Below are positions 46,881-62,460 of a stretch of DNA of 64,000 bases, in pieces; positions within the stretch are counted from its first letter, which is position 1; every line of letters starts with the position of its first letter. Under the pieces are notes generated by a model that searched no databases, was not told the origin of the DNA, and was given only the letters and a program-made list of their open reading frames with translations. The DNA lies in the NCBI RefSeq assembly GCF_012489685.1, contig NC_080043.1, positions 4,094,501 to 4,158,500 of the forward strand. Direction: 5' to 3'. The DNA is from Lotus japonicus (taxonomy: Eukaryota; Streptophyta; Magnoliopsida; Fabales; Fabaceae). Made by a program: the position numbers and the translations under genes.

Positions 46881-48650
46881 ACTTATAGAAATATGTCATA
46901 CTATTAGTTAAATTATATTTATTACTATATGAAATTTGAAAATATCTTAATTATATAAATACATTCACTAATTTAAATCAATCATAATTTATTAGATTGT
47001 GTAGTAAAATAACTTGATTATGTTCATACATTTCCTAGTTTATTCACCACAAAAAATACATTTCATAATTGTAATCATTTTAATTAGAAATTAAATATTT
47101 TAACTCAATTACAAACAATATTAGATTAAAATTTCGGTTTATAAAACAACTACTGTAAATTTAAATTCGTTCATTATTACAGGTTGAAATTTGAAAATAA
47201 GTATCAAATTATGTAGAAATATAAGTTATTTATATTTAATATATTTCCTGATTCAAATCAATCTTAATTTAATTGTATTACATAGAGTTGGAGTTACTTT
47301 TATTGTGAAAGCATTACCAATTGTATGCGTCACTAGCGAGGTACAAACAGAAAAAGTTGAAAATTCTTAGGATTTATTTTTGTAAAGAAAATGTGTGTTA
47401 AACAAAAATGAATGTGGTTTATTAATTTTTTTTACTAATAATTAATTAACACTTACTAATTTACTAACTTATATTTGAGTTCAATTTATCATTTTATTCA
47501 TTTATTTATACCTTTATTTTATTCGTGTATAACACGAGATCAATACTAGTATTAACTTTGAGTGAAATCTTTGAAAAACTCTTAAATATTCTACTGATAT
47601 TACAAAGTGAAGCTTATATTTATGGAAAATAAATTCTAAAATTGATTTATAAATTGGGACAGGGTGATGCTTATATTTACTACATATGAATTGAACTTTT
47701 TAATCAAACCTAACACTAAGACCTAATACTTGACCGTCAATAATGGATTTTTATTTTTATATCTTTTAAGAAATTGAGAGCCCATTTGAAGATAATGATC
47801 CATTCCTCCAGGTTTCGTAAAGAAGGTAGCTTGTAGATCAAGTTATAAAATTATAATGATAAAGAAAATTCATCACAAAAGGAAATCAACTAATTTAATA
47901 TAAAGTATGGAAGGTTAAAAGTAGTTTTCCATTCAATTTAGATATAATTTGACTGCATTGGTATAAATTCACATTCTAGTCAATTTGTACTTAATTTGAC
48001 TGTGTTGTAACAAAGATTATAGCATAGACTAATAATTTTGGTGGGCGCAAAAGTCAAAGAAAGGTGATTTATATAGGATAGAGTGCACGGGAGGAATATA
48101 TTATCATCATTTCGTAGAAGGTGAAACCTAGGTTCTTTTTGAAATAGAAAGAAAAGTAAGGGAAGAAAAGCTGTACATAGACATAGGGTGATCGAATTGG
48201 TCAAGATTTTAATGGTTGTAAATTATTGTATGCAATCTGCTATGAAAGGGACGAAAAAGAGCACGAGAAAGAAGATTTTAGAAAATATATATGAATATGA
48301 ATGGTGGGAGACACTTGCACATGTTAATTACGTACGGCTAGTTGCAATGCCTGTAAAGAGTCCGAAGAACAATAAATGGAACAAGTAAAACAAATCTAGC
48401 CAAATTGATTTTCGAAACCTAAGCATGGATTTGGATAAGGAGGAATCTAGATTCTTGAACCAATTATATGGGGAATATAAGGTAAAAGATATAGCATTTC
48501 AAGATTATAGTATTGTCTTATTTTTACTTTAAGTAGAAACTAGAAATTTTTTCATATATATATGTTCGATGCCGTATGGCTATAAAATTATTTCCTACAT
48601 TGTATCGATCATAATAAGAATGACTTATATAATATGTAGTAATTATCTCA

Positions 48651-48689
<39 letters not shown>

Positions 48690-50690
48690 GTCTCCGTGCC
48701 CCTCCTAACTAATGCTACTCATAATTAATTCATAAGAAATTATTTGTTTAAATAAAATATCATATCATGAAATATATTGATTAAGTTTTTAAGTTTTGTA
48801 ATTTATGCAAGAGGTAAAGAAAAAAAAAAATAAGAAAAGCAAAAAATCTGAGACCCCTAAACCAGAATGAAATTAGTTCTTATAACATCCCCAAGAGGAG
48901 GGGAACAAGATCATTCATAGGCTTCGGACTAAGATGAAGTCTTTGGCCTGTTGGGCCCATGCTTTCGCTAAAAGACTTTCTCTCAAAGGGTATGAAGCAA
49001 CTGAACGTTTCACAATTCACCTCTCTCTTTGAACCATTTGTCACACGTTCTTACCCAACAAAGTCACATTATGATTCCAAGCCTTCTGGAGGCTTAGACC
49101 CTGACTTCTTAGGTTGCAATTTTATCCCAACCCACCAAATGAATTCTTTTCTTAGTACACCACTTCCAAATGACATTCCAGTAGATGCATCAATGTCATC
49201 ATAAATTCCTTGAGAGATCGAAATTAAACATGTGTTGCATGCAATAAGAATACATGAAGGCGAGCACAGATTGAGCAAGGGTGAGCCTTCCCAGTTCCCG
49301 CTATTGATACTCAAATAATAACTTAAGTCTCTAAATTAAAGATGATATGGAAGAACTCTGCTCATAATTACTGGTTATTAAATAAATCTATATATTTATA
49401 CTCGAATTTTCAGTCATTTTTTCATTATATATATATTATATATAATGTTTATATTATATCATATATTATATGTCATACTTGTCACTATTTTAAAATGGAG
49501 ATGAAATTTGAGTTTCAATAAAATAAATTCTTTTGTAGGTTGCAATTAAAACAGCTCATTCCAAATTATTTTGGATTATCAGCAGCAGCAAAGGGAACAG
49601 TGATAATTTATCACCACACAAATTGAACTCTTAAAATGTTCCGGTAAGAGATCCAACAATTGAGTAGAGAATGAAAACCAAAAATGAATGCCCACCAAAA
49701 GAATCTCATTGATGTAACTAGCTACTTCTTTTCAATGGTGGGGATAATAATGTTGTCATATATATAATCTTTAGTGGAAGGAAATCTAAGCTAACAATCT
49801 TCCCCTCCTAGCTAAGGTAGGTGAATAGGTGATGAAGGGACTGCTTTTTAGCAAGATTGTGATGAACATAGTTACTATTTTAAAAGTAGCTTTGTTCACA
49901 CATACTTTTTTCTTCTATTTTATTTCTATTTACTTGATTTTTTTATATTTTTAAACATAAACTATTATACCACTTATTTTTCGTTTCTTTTTTTCTTTCT
50001 ATTTTTATTTGTAATTAAGTGTGTCAGTTGTGTGAAGATATAACTTTCCTTTTTAAATCTAAGATTAAAAATGAGTCCAATTTTATATTACATTGCTTGT
50101 AAAGTCTATTTGTTTCGAGGTGAGACATGCGGAACAATAATTTCTTTGGATGTATTTGTTTAACGTTTTCATGAGTACATATGTATGAAAATATAGTTTT
50201 TGATACACAAAATGTGTGTTATAACTTTTATATTGGTTAGAAATATAACTAAACAAATGTTTATAAATAGTAGAACAATTCTCTACTCTTAAGCTAACTT
50301 TTGGATTGAGTTAGGTTTTTTTTTAATCTAATAGTGTGCTTTTATTTTAGATGGAATTTGACTCTTGCATTAACAAAGTGTGCTTTAACTTTCATTTTAA
50401 CTATAACTCAGACACTTGGAGATAGTATGTGCAATAATAAAGTGTGCTTTAACTTTCACGCTTGTGCAAATCAAGGGGTCCAGAGAAAAAGCTTTAGAGG
50501 GGTAGAGCTTGAGACATAAGATATAGTATGTGCGGATCAAGGGTTTTAGAGAAAAAGCTAGGTTTTGAGTTTCAAAATTGTCTCTCATATATCAAAGGTG
50601 TATCCAAACACGTGCTTACACGTTGAGCAATCCAAGCTTCTCTCTTACTGCCACACACACCCTCTCCTCCCCCCAATCCCATTATATTTT
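46881..50690. other. Long AT-rich intergenic region
   Basis: No convincing gene. It contains a (TTA)n microsatellite at about 48654-48690, a TATATA-rich stretch at 49425-49475, and at 48890-49320 a gene-like, less AT-rich block (81-codon frame at 48959) that I cannot assign. The last 400 bp hold the gibberellin oxidase upstream region. Confidence 0.5.
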
Positions 50691-50702
50691 CAGTATAAAT
50701 AG
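50691..50702 (+). promoter_or_regulatory. TATA box of the GA 2-oxidase gene
   Basis: GTATAAATAG about 205 bp before the ATG, followed by a CT-rich leader typical of plant 5' UTRs. Confidence 0.65.
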
Positions 50703-50904
50703 CCAGCAGCTAAACCACTTTTCTCAAACATCCTCTACTCATAACTCAAAAGCCTTATCAACTCTGTTTTTCATTCATTCACCTTCCAAGAAAAACTCTT
50801 CAATCATCATACATCTTTGCTTCTCTATCTCTTTCTCTCCTTCTTTCATCCACTTCTCTAACCTCTCAAGAACATAGCAAAAGCAAAAACTCCTACATCA
50901 CAAA

Positions 50905-53527
<2,623 letters not shown>

Positions 53528-54933
53528 TGGGCTTATGGGCTAGAGGAATATTAGGGGACACCTATCAACATTAGAGTTATAATATGATGTATTTGAAGTG
53601 TGTTTTCATTTACTTAATTTGTTTTAGCATAAGTTTTGTATCAATCAGGATCATAGGTAGGGAAGTACTGTGTATGTAGCCTCCTGTTCATCTTTCTTCA
53701 ATACTCGTGTTATGTAAGTAACTAAGTATTGTATATTATCAGTAAATGCAATGATCTTTTAGTTTGTTTAATATTAATCATTAGATCCAATGGTCATGAT
53801 GTTGTTGTTATGTTCTTATTTAAAATATTATTCTCATAAAATACATTATGTATATATATATTATTAATGTGTTATTTTAGCAATAGACAAACTGAACTTA
53901 TGTGTCCATAAAGCCGAGAGAATATATCGTAAGCATGAAATCCTTACTTAAAAGAATCTTATGTGTCTCATATACTCCTATGGTCCTACACGCACGGGGA
54001 TGGACCATACATAATCGACTCTACCCTGTTCCTCAAAAGACAAGTGGCTCACACCAACGGCCTATGCCAACCCTACACTGCCCACCCCCAGCTATAGTCC
54101 TGACAGTAAGTCCTCAAGCAACTCCTCTGACTCCTCAGTATTCTCCACTCCTGCTCCCACACCTGCTTCTGCTCCAGTATCATCGTCAATGTCCTCAATC
54201 TGAATGACCTCCACGTCCACATTCACCATAGTCATGGTCACCAAACGATCTCTTGTGGCACTATATGATAACACGCGGGAGCAGATGTGGTATAGAAGAG
54301 AGATGGTGGTGTTGAAGGCCCTCCTTCACCGTCCGGTGGAGGTGCTAATGGGGGTGATGCTGAAGTCGAAGCTAGTAAAGGCTCCAGTTGGCATCGTGAA
54401 GCTGAGCGTCCATCAATAAACCTACCGGTCTAAGTATGCGTCCCTCTCGCCCGTCCGATCCTCCGCAATGCAACTAGAGTACGTCACACGTCGTCGGAGG
54501 AGATCAATCTCCCACAACAAAGAATCCTCATCGATGAGTGTCAGTCCCTTCTCCCCCGAGTGCGGAATCCCCTCCCAAGCATCCCTCGAAGGCTGACGAG
54601 TCATGTTTTTGGAAGAATAAGAAGGTGGATGAGAATGCGGGTGCTTAGGAGGGCGACCCCACTAGGACTTGAGAGGAGGAGAGCAAGTAGTTAGGTTTTA
54701 GAGACGAATAATTCAGTCATTTCAATAATTTAATCTCAACCATTCAACATTATACGACTGAAACTTTTTACTATAAAATGGTAGTCTCGTAGAGGCCATA
54801 AAAACATATGTAAAACAAAAATGTCGTATTTAAACCAACACTCTCCTATCTACCTTCACTCTGTTCTCCATGAGTAAAAAATCTAATTCCAAACTCCATC
54901 CTCCAAGTTTCGCACTCATGGTCGTCACAAAAC
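53528..54933. other. GA 2-oxidase 3' flank and degraded element
   Basis: 3' UTR to about 53750. At 54000-54620 the composition changes (GC-richer, CCTCC-rich) and the minus strand has gag- or transposon-protein-like fragments with stops (for example 54422-54604, EIDLLRRRVTYSS). I judge it a decayed transposon, not a gene. Confidence 0.45.
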
Positions 54934-57678
54934 ATGGTTCCCACCATTTTTTCCTCCATTCAAACCAAACGTGTCTCTGCCACACTCTCATTGTTTTCCA
55001 GAACCCACTTGACCAATGTATCCAACAAACCAAAGTCAACAACGAGAACCCTCCATTCACAAACATCCTCAGAGTTACCAAACAACGTGAGGTTTTGCTT
55101 CCAAGACTGTGTCTCACTCTTGCAGCACCTGAGGGACCATGGAGACATAAACTATGGCAGAACCCTTCATTCTCTCTTCGTTAAAACTGCCCTTGACAAG
55201 GATGTCTTTGTACAAAACAACATGGTTAGGTTTTATGGGAATATTGGGGAACTTGAGAATGCACAGAACCTGTTTGATGAAATTCCTGAACCAAGTTTGG
55301 TTTCTTGGACGAGCTTGGTCTCTTGTTATGTCCATGTGGGGCAACATGAAATGGGTCTGAGCTTGTTTCGTCGCTTGTGTAGGTCCGGCTTGCACCCCAA
55401 CGAGTTTGGTTTCTCTGTGGCACTCAAGGCTTGTAGGGTGTTGCAGGATGTTGTGATGGGTAGGGTCATTCATGGGTTGATAGTGAAAACTGGGTTTGAT
55501 TCGTGTAGCTTTTGTGGTGCTTCGATTCTTCATATGTACGCTGGTTGTGGAGATGTTGAGGATTCGAGGAAGTTTTTTGATGGGGTTTGTTTGGGTGAGA
55601 GGGGTGAGGCATTGTGGAATGCTTTGCTGAATGCTTATGTGCAGGTGTCTGATGTGCAGGGTTCTCTGAAGTTGTTTCATGAGATGGGGTACTCTGCTGT
55701 GTCGCCGAATCATTTTACTTACGCGAGCTTTGTTAAACTCTGTGCTGATGTGTTGGATTTTGAACTTGGGAGGTGTGTTCATTGCCAGATTGTGAAGGTT
55801 GGGATTGAAAATGATGTTGTGGTCGGTGGTGCCCTTGTTGACTGCTATGCTAAACTAGGATTATTAGATGATGCTTGTAAAGTGTTTCAAATCCTTGAAG
55901 AGAAGGATAATGTGGCATTGTGTGCTTTACTTGCTGGGTTTAATCAGATTGGAAAATCCAAGGAAGGTCTTTCGTTTTACATTGATTTTCTTAGTGAAGG
56001 TAATAAGCCAGATCCATTTACTTCTGCAAGTGTTGCCAGTTTGTGCTCAGATTTGGAAACAGAGCATACTGGTACTCAAGTTCACTGTGGTTTCATCAAA
56101 CTTGGCTTTAAGTTGGATTCATACATTGGTAGTGCCTTTATCAACATGTATGGAAACTTTGGGATGATATCAGAGGCTTATAAATGTTTTACTGACATTT
56201 GCAATAAGAATGAAATATGCATTAATGCCATGATGAACTGTTTAATTCTCAGTTCAAATGATTTGCAAGCTTTAGAGCTGTTTTGTGCGATGAAGGAAGT
56301 TGGTATTGCACAAAGCAGTTCTTCAATCAGTTATGTTCTACGGGCTTGTGGAAACCTTTTTAAGCTTAAAGAAGGAAGATCTTTACATTCTTACATGATT
56401 AAAAATCCTCTTGAAGATGACTCTAGGTTGGCCTTAGATAATGTTCTTCTTGAGATGTATGTTAGATGTAGAGCTATTGATGATGCAAAATTGATTTTCA
56501 AAAAGATGCAAATGCGAAATGAGTTTTCCTGGACTACTATCATATCTGGATGCAGAGAATCAGGGCACTTTGTAGAAGCTCTGGGGATCTTTCATGATAT
56601 GCTTCCATATTCAAAAGCTAGTCAGTTCACCTTAATTAGTGTTATTCAGGCTTGTGCAGAACTAAAGGCACTTGATGTAGGAAAACAGGTCCATTCCTAT
56701 ATCATGAAAGCGGGATTTGAAGATTATCCATTTGTTGGAAGTGCCCTGATTAACATGTATGCATTATTTAAACATGAAACTTTGAATGCTTTCATGATAT
56801 TCTTGTCCATGAAAGAGCAAGATCTTATCTCTTGGAGTGTCATGTTAACTTCTTGGGTCCAAAATGGTTATCATCAAGAAGCACTTAAGCTTTTCGCAGA
56901 ATTCCAAACAGTTCCCACTTTTCAGGTTGACGAGTCTATCTTATCAAGCTGTATTTCAGCTGCTGCTGGCTTAGCAGCATTGGACATGGGGAAATGTTTC
57001 CATTCCTGGGCTATCAAACTTGGATTGGAAATTGATCTTCATGTTGCTTCTTCCATTACAGACATGTATAGTAAATGTGGAAATATTAAAGAAGCGTGCC
57101 ATTTTTTCAATACTATCAGTGACCATAATTTGGTATCTTGGACGACTATGATATATGGATATGCTTATCACGGGCTTGGGAAAGAAGCTATTGACCTGTT
57201 TAACAAGGGTAAAGAAGCTGGATTGGAACCTGATGGTGTTACCTTCACTGGGGTTTTAGCTGCATGTAGTCATGCTGGATTGGTGGAGGAAGGTTTCAAA
57301 TATTTTGAGTACATGAGAAGTAAATACTGCTATGAAGTAACCATAAATCATTATGCCTGCATGGTTGACCTTCTTGGCCGAGCAGAGAAACTGGAAGACG
57401 CCGAGGCTTTGATAAAGGAAGCTCCCTTTCATTCAAAATCTCTTCTATGGAAGACACTCCTCGGTTCTTGCTCTAAACATGAGAATGCTGAAATAGGGAA
57501 CAAAATATCAAAGATGCTTGCTGATACCGAACTGAATGAACCTTCAACCAATGTTCTACTGTCTAACATTTATGCATCAGCATCAATGTGGAAAAATTGC
57601 ATTGAGTTGAGAAACAAAATGGTAGAAGGGAGTGCTAATAAGCAACCTGGAAGTAGCTGGATTCAGTTGGCAGGATAG
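54934..57678 (+). CDS. Pentatricopeptide repeat (PPR) protein, PLS/E class
   Basis: Intronless 914-aa protein. The first 40 residues are basic and hydroxylated with few acids, fitting an organelle targeting peptide. Then come about 20 tandem PPR motifs of P, L and S length with typical words (GRVIHGLIVKTGFDS, NALLNAYVQ, LISWSVMLTSWVQNGY, NLVSWTTMIYGYAYHG, PDGVTFTGVLAACSHAGLVEEG). The end (HYACMVDLLGRAEKLEDAEALI, WKTLLGSC, VLLSNIYASASMWKNCIELRNKM, KQPGSSWIQL) is an E domain; there is no DYW domain. E-class PPRs direct C-to-U RNA editing in mitochondria or plastids, recruiting a DYW partner. Lack of introns is normal for the family. Confidence 0.93.
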   Translation: MVPTIFSSIQTKRVSATLSLFSRTHLTNVSNKPKSTTRTLHSQTSSELPNNVRFCFQDCVSLLQHLRDHGDINYGRTLHSLFVKTALDKDVFVQNNMVRFYGNIGELENAQNLFDEIPEPSLVSWTSLVSCYVHVGQHEMGLSLFRRLCRSGLHPNEFGFSVALKACRVLQDVVMGRVIHGLIVKTGFDSCSFCGASILHMYAGCGDVEDSRKFFDGVCLGERGEALWNALLNAYVQVSDVQGSLKLFHEMGYSAVSPNHFTYASFVKLCADVLDFELGRCVHCQIVKVGIENDVVVGGALVDCYAKLGLLDDACKVFQILEEKDNVALCALLAGFNQIGKSKEGLSFYIDFLSEGNKPDPFTSASVASLCSDLETEHTGTQVHCGFIKLGFKLDSYIGSAFINMYGNFGMISEAYKCFTDICNKNEICINAMMNCLILSSNDLQALELFCAMKEVGIAQSSSSISYVLRACGNLFKLKEGRSLHSYMIKNPLEDDSRLALDNVLLEMYVRCRAIDDAKLIFKKMQMRNEFSWTTIISGCRESGHFVEALGIFHDMLPYSKASQFTLISVIQACAELKALDVGKQVHSYIMKAGFEDYPFVGSALINMYALFKHETLNAFMIFLSMKEQDLISWSVMLTSWVQNGYHQEALKLFAEFQTVPTFQVDESILSSCISAAAGLAALDMGKCFHSWAIKLGLEIDLHVASSITDMYSKCGNIKEACHFFNTISDHNLVSWTTMIYGYAYHGLGKEAIDLFNKGKEAGLEPDGVTFTGVLAACSHAGLVEEGFKYFEYMRSKYCYEVTINHYACMVDLLGRAEKLEDAEALIKEAPFHSKSLLWKTLLGSCSKHENAEIGNKISKMLADTELNEPSTNVLLSNIYASASMWKNCIELRNKMVEGSANKQPGSSWIQLAG

Positions 57679-58958
57679 AGTTATTGAATGTTCTAAATAT
57701 TTTGCGTCTCAATAAATATCATATCAAAAGCACATTGATCTGTTGATGCAACATTACTGATCTTGAAAATTCTTTGTGGTGGTCTTGACAAAATTGATTG
57801 TTTCAATTATTGGTTTCATGGGTCAACCATGCATTTCTTTAAAAATGCCGATTGAATGCTAGGACACAAGTAGTCATTTCCATAATTACAATAGTAGTAT
57901 TAAGAATTTCAGTTGGGATAAACTATGCAATTCTTTCGTTATTAGGACCATTGGAGGGAGTTTGGCAGTCCATTTTATAATAAAAGGAAGATTGCAGCTC
58001 TTGGTTACTTCTTTACTTCTTTAATTTATCATTCTCCCGAGTAACATGAATGTTTTAAGAGGTGAAACGAACTTATATTCTGAAAGAGGTAAAAGGTTTG
58101 AATCTCTGCATATCAACTCTCTAATATTGATTACAGTACTCTTCTTCTTGGAGAGTGAGGCCACTTCTTGGAGAGTGAGGCCACTGTGACTCTTAAATCT
58201 CAATGAGACTATTCTCAATATTCTCTTTTCTCAATAGAGAGTGAGTCTCACACAATGGGATGAAGAGTGAAGAGTTCAGGATTTGAACTTTGAGAAGTGA
58301 CTAATTTACTACTAACAACTAACATTTACCTATTTAAAAAAACCTGAGAATGATTAAACTTTTTAATCAAACTTTTTGTCACTGTTTTTTATCTTTACGC
58401 CCTTATTCATTTAATTTTCGCTTTACTTTTGTACTATGACCCTTATTATCACATCTTGGATGTCAGGTAAACACACTTATACACTTGGGCGTACCACATA
58501 ACTACAATCGGGCACATGACAAATTAGTTTTAACGGGACTAAAACCTTGTAATTCCTCTAAACGAATAAGTATTTTTACAATTTTACTCCGACAATGAAC
58601 TAAAACCAAATCTCCCGCAATTTACAGGGAACAAAAACTTATTTAATCCAACTCAACAATTTACGCACTCCTATACATTTTAAACCTGCCGGTCAACGAA
58701 CAACGGATTTTAAGCTGGCAAAGCTCACAACAATATCCACAACTGCCCAACAAAAATAGTTCATTGTCATAAGAATTTGAATTTTCACTATTGTATTCCT
58801 CTTATTCATTTCATTTCTCAAGTATTAGGATACAGGGACATTTTTTCTCCGTAAGTAAGAAAAACAGCACAAATATGATATGCTCTTCATTTACAACCTC
58901 ACCAGTCGCCATCTCTTGTATCAGATCATCTGTTTCTGGCTGACAATTAGTTCACTCG
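57679..58958. other. Spacer between convergent PPR and MSRB genes
   Basis: No gene seen. A 22-bp direct repeat (CACTTCTTGGAGAGTGAGGC-like) lies at about 58141-58185. 58800-58958 is likely MSRB 3' UTR. Confidence 0.6.
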
Positions 58959-61318
58959 TTACTGCTTCGTTTTGAGCTTGAGAGAAGCACTGCAGGAATT
59001 CCATATCAAAGGTGAGCTAAGGGAAACACAACTGGCTCGGAAGACAAAATCAGTTCTAAGGAGAAGCCACAGTGAGTAGCTTCTATGTTTCAGAGTTGAT
59101 TCTGAGTAAAAATAATCTGACTCAAATATGGTAATAACATTAAAAACGAGACTGGATTCAAGTGGTTCTTTACCTGTTGATGCAATAACGCTTTCCTGTG
59201 GGTGGAGGACCATCATCAAACACATGTCCAAGATGAGCATCACAAACAGCACACAGAACTTCCTGGCGCGGCATGAATATAACTGACAAATCTAGTTTTG
59301 ATTTCACATTGTTGCCAATTGGCTGGTCATATGATGGCCAGCCAGTTCCACTGTTAAACTTAGAAGATGATCTGGGAAACACAAAACGGCGCAAAGTCAG
59401 TTTGAGTTGATTGAGGTCAGGGTAAGAAACAAACGTGCATACGAATATGAAGCAGATATATATTACTTACTCGAATAAAGGGGTGTCACAACATATGCAA
59501 TTGTAAGTCCCGGGGGTTTTGGTATTCCAGTACTCCCTGAAATGAATTAAAGAAAAATGATGAATATAACATTGACATGAGAATAAATTCCTATGCAGCA
59601 ATAGACTAATTCGTTTTATCAGTCCCAGTATGGTATACAAGTAGACTTCAGAGACCAGATTTTGTAGCATTTTATAGCCTTACCTTGCCCTGAACACTTA
59701 ACTGACTCAAGCCAAATGGTTCAGCATCAAAATTACAGAAAATGACACACTGTTTGACAAGAAATGACTAATTCTTACACAGCAGTTGAAGCAGCAAAAG
59801 ACTGTTATGAGATATCTAATGCTAAACAACTAACATCAAGGAAGTGGATTCAAACTTCTATCTTTTAAATGATGAATTAACCGCCCATGAAAATACCATA
59901 TACAACTGTTGAATGTGAAATTTCCAACATAATATAGAAAACGATAAGGAATGTGACAAATTGGTGAGAAATTTAAATCTGTTTTAAACCAGAAGTACCT
60001 AAATTTCCTTACGAAGTACCCAACATAGTGTTTTTCCTGTGATAGAAAATTGCTTAACTGAACAGAATTGAAGAATTTCAATTAAATTGGAATCAAAAGC
60101 AAGAGAAGTTAGTAATTCAGTGCAACAAGCAAGCAAGAAGAAAGAGACCAGTAATATGATCTTGAATCTAGCAGAACAAAATGCTAACTAAGCATGACAC
60201 TAAAGTGTATTCCTAAACTCTTAGTAGCAGTTCAGAAACATACCCAGTGAAGGCTCTCTCAGTCCCCTTTTGGCGAGTAACATAAAATTGTTCATTTGTC
60301 AGCCGCTTCTTCCACTCGTCATTGCTTAGAGACTTATAATCAACACTGCCGGCTCCTGCAAAGATCAGAAAGACACTGTTGAAGATGGAGGATTCACAAT
60401 AGTTTAAAACATGAATACTTCTAGTCTAGTGAATAATAGTGAGTATGATCATGTTCAAGTACACTCCATCAAATTATGTCAGCAGAACCAAATTCCACAT
60501 GAATAAGCATATCAAGAATAACCAGTGGCCGGATGTAACATTGCAAATGCTATATTTAGTGAGAGTAATGAAATAGTACTTGCTGAAACATGTTCTTTCA
60601 TATCAACCCTAACAAACAAAAAAACAACTTTTGAAAATTTATTCTAACAATCACCAAAAGAGTAACAATAACAGCCTGCCAATAGCTTAATAAGAGAAAA
60701 CTGGGATTCTCTTTCCCCAAATAACTGTTTAAAATAATAATCAAAAACCATTTAAGTGAGTCAGATTATTTTTATAGTATCAGAGTCTCTATAATCAAGC
60801 GGTCTAGAGTTCAATAATTACCGCCTTCAATAAATAAATAAAAACTGAATTTGAGACCACCTACTACGATAGGTGGCCTGTGCATTGTTTACGCTTCAAG
60901 CCCAAATGGATTCTTCCGTGTGGGAGCGGGTTAAAATAACAATATAAAATCATTCATGAGACGCTTAGCTTAAGCTTTTGAGATAATTGGTAGTTTCATC
61001 ATAAACTATTGTTCAATTGAACAAAACTTTCTTCTAATCTAAACTGAGCAGAACCATACAACAATGGAAATCAGCAAAGATAAAGAAACTGAGGATAACT
61101 CAATCCAATAACCTATTACCTGACTGAGTTTCAATTTTGTCTGCCTGGTTGGACTGAGAAGAAGCAGATGATCCCATAGCACGGATTGAGGAAGAAATTC
61201 TTGTTAGTTTGGTATAAGCAGGTGGTGAAGGGCACAACAAAACCTTGGAATCTAGCTTTGGAATTAGCTTAATGGAAGCAACATGCATTGTTGGTAAACT
61301 CAAACTATAAGAAGCCAT
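58959..61318 (-). CDS. MSRB: Plastid methionine-R-sulfoxide reductase B
   Basis: Five exons in phase: 61318-61120, 60355-60244, 59536-59471, 59371-59174, 58989-58959; 201 aa. It reduces Met-R-sulfoxide in proteins, using thioredoxin or glutaredoxin. The first 60 residues (Ser/Leu/Lys-rich, no acids until about 24) look like a chloroplast transit peptide. The SelR domain has zinc-binding CxxC pairs at 117/120 (YNCICC) and 166/169 (CAVC), the GTGWPSY segment, [22 protein letters not shown] with catalytic Cys189, and lacks the Cys near residue 133 that in some MSRBs resolves the disulfide (it reads SGTGWP). The sequence is nearest to the MSRB2-like plant group. Start chosen at MASYSLSL; an in-frame ATG 33 bp upstream would add MSKRSISAWWI, which is less likely. 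Confidence 0.92.
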
Positions 61319-61689
61319 TATCCACCACGCGCTAATTGATCTCTTTGACACTGAGTTTTAATATTGGGGTGGTTTGTGGTTAGATTTTGTGCCACGTGAG
61401 ATTGAACAAAACATGATGATTCTTTTCTTATTCATTGTGGCTAGCATCGAAGTTTGTGGAAATTTGGACGCCGCAAATTTGTGAGTTCTAGAATGTGGTC
61501 GTGAACTCGTATCAATGTAAAATTTTTTGGGTTGAATTGATCACTAAGTTCCTATACTTTTACAAAAGTTTTAATTAGGTCCCTATTAAACTTAGTACGT
61601 TTTAAATAATAAAAGTTGGATTAAAGGGTTGTGTAGTTTCATGCTATTATCATCAAGGGAGGATCGAGTCCTACAACCACTCCCATGTT
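61319..61689. other. MSRB promoter region
   Basis: Upstream of MSRB. At 61345-61400 there is a CCACGTGAG G-box word (61391-61398), a common light/stress element. Nothing else was identified. Confidence 0.4.
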
Positions 61690-62460
61690 AATGAAGTGAA
61701 TCAAATGATGAGTTTGCAACATGAGTCTCTAGAAAAACTCCTGTGGAAACAGTTGAGGCGGTAGAGGAGGTAGGTGGTTGAAAGGAATCATGGCTCAAGT
61801 GAGACCGTCAGCAACATCAAAAATCTGATGAGTTGGTGGGTTGGTAATAGCAGCGAAAGCATTTTCGCCAAGGACATGCTTCTTGAGCTCATCTAACGGC
61901 GCCCTGGACTTCTCAAACTAGGACTTGTCCATCTCTCCTCAACCTGACATACCCACTAAAACTATGAGTGAGCCGCCTTGTACAAGGTGGTCAACTCCTC
62001 TCCGTGATTCTCGTCGACGTCCAGTTGGTTGTTGATTTCAGAGAGGTATGCATGTGGATCCCATGCACATTAGAGCGCCAATGTGCATGGGATCCACATG
62101 CATACCTCTCTGAAATCAACAACCACCTGGACGCCGACGAGAATCACAGTGAGGAGCTGACCCCCTGTGCAAGGCGGCTCAATCCTAGTTACGGTGGGCT
62201 TATCAGAATGCGAAAATGAACAAGTCTCAACTTGAGAAGTTCAAGGTAGCGGCGAATGAGCTCAAGAAGCATGTCCTTTGCTACATTGTTGTTGCTGCTA
62301 CTACCAACCCACCAACTCATCAATCTTTTTATGTTGCTGACGGTCTCACTTTAGCCATGATTCTTTTCAACCACCTACCTCCACTACTGCCTCAATTGTT
62401 TCCACAACAGTTTTAATAGAGATCCATGTTGCAAACTCATCATTTGATTGGCTTCAATAA
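61690..62460. repeat. Long near-perfect inverted repeat (hairpin)
   Basis: Two arms of about 380 bp, 61690-62070 and 62081-62460, pair around a loop of about 10 bases (62071-62080). The inner 43 bp pair perfectly and the arms stay about 85-90% alike to their outer ends (AATCAAATGATGAGTTTGCA at 61702 against its complement near 62440). The right arm reads as a gag-like or unknown peptide (62216-62416, KFKVAANELKKHVL), suggesting the duplicated unit came from a transposon gene fragment. Confidence 0.88.

Noticed and set aside
48188..48388. 66-codon Lys-rich frame
   Set aside because: AT-rich composition alone produces such frames; no family resemblance or promoter.
50578..50877. 99-codon Ser-rich frame upstream of GA 2-oxidase
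   Set aside because: It is the CT-rich 5' leader and TATA region of the oxidase gene.
55114..55782. 222-codon minus-strand frame
   Set aside because: Antisense to the PPR coding sequence; composition follows from the complementary strand.
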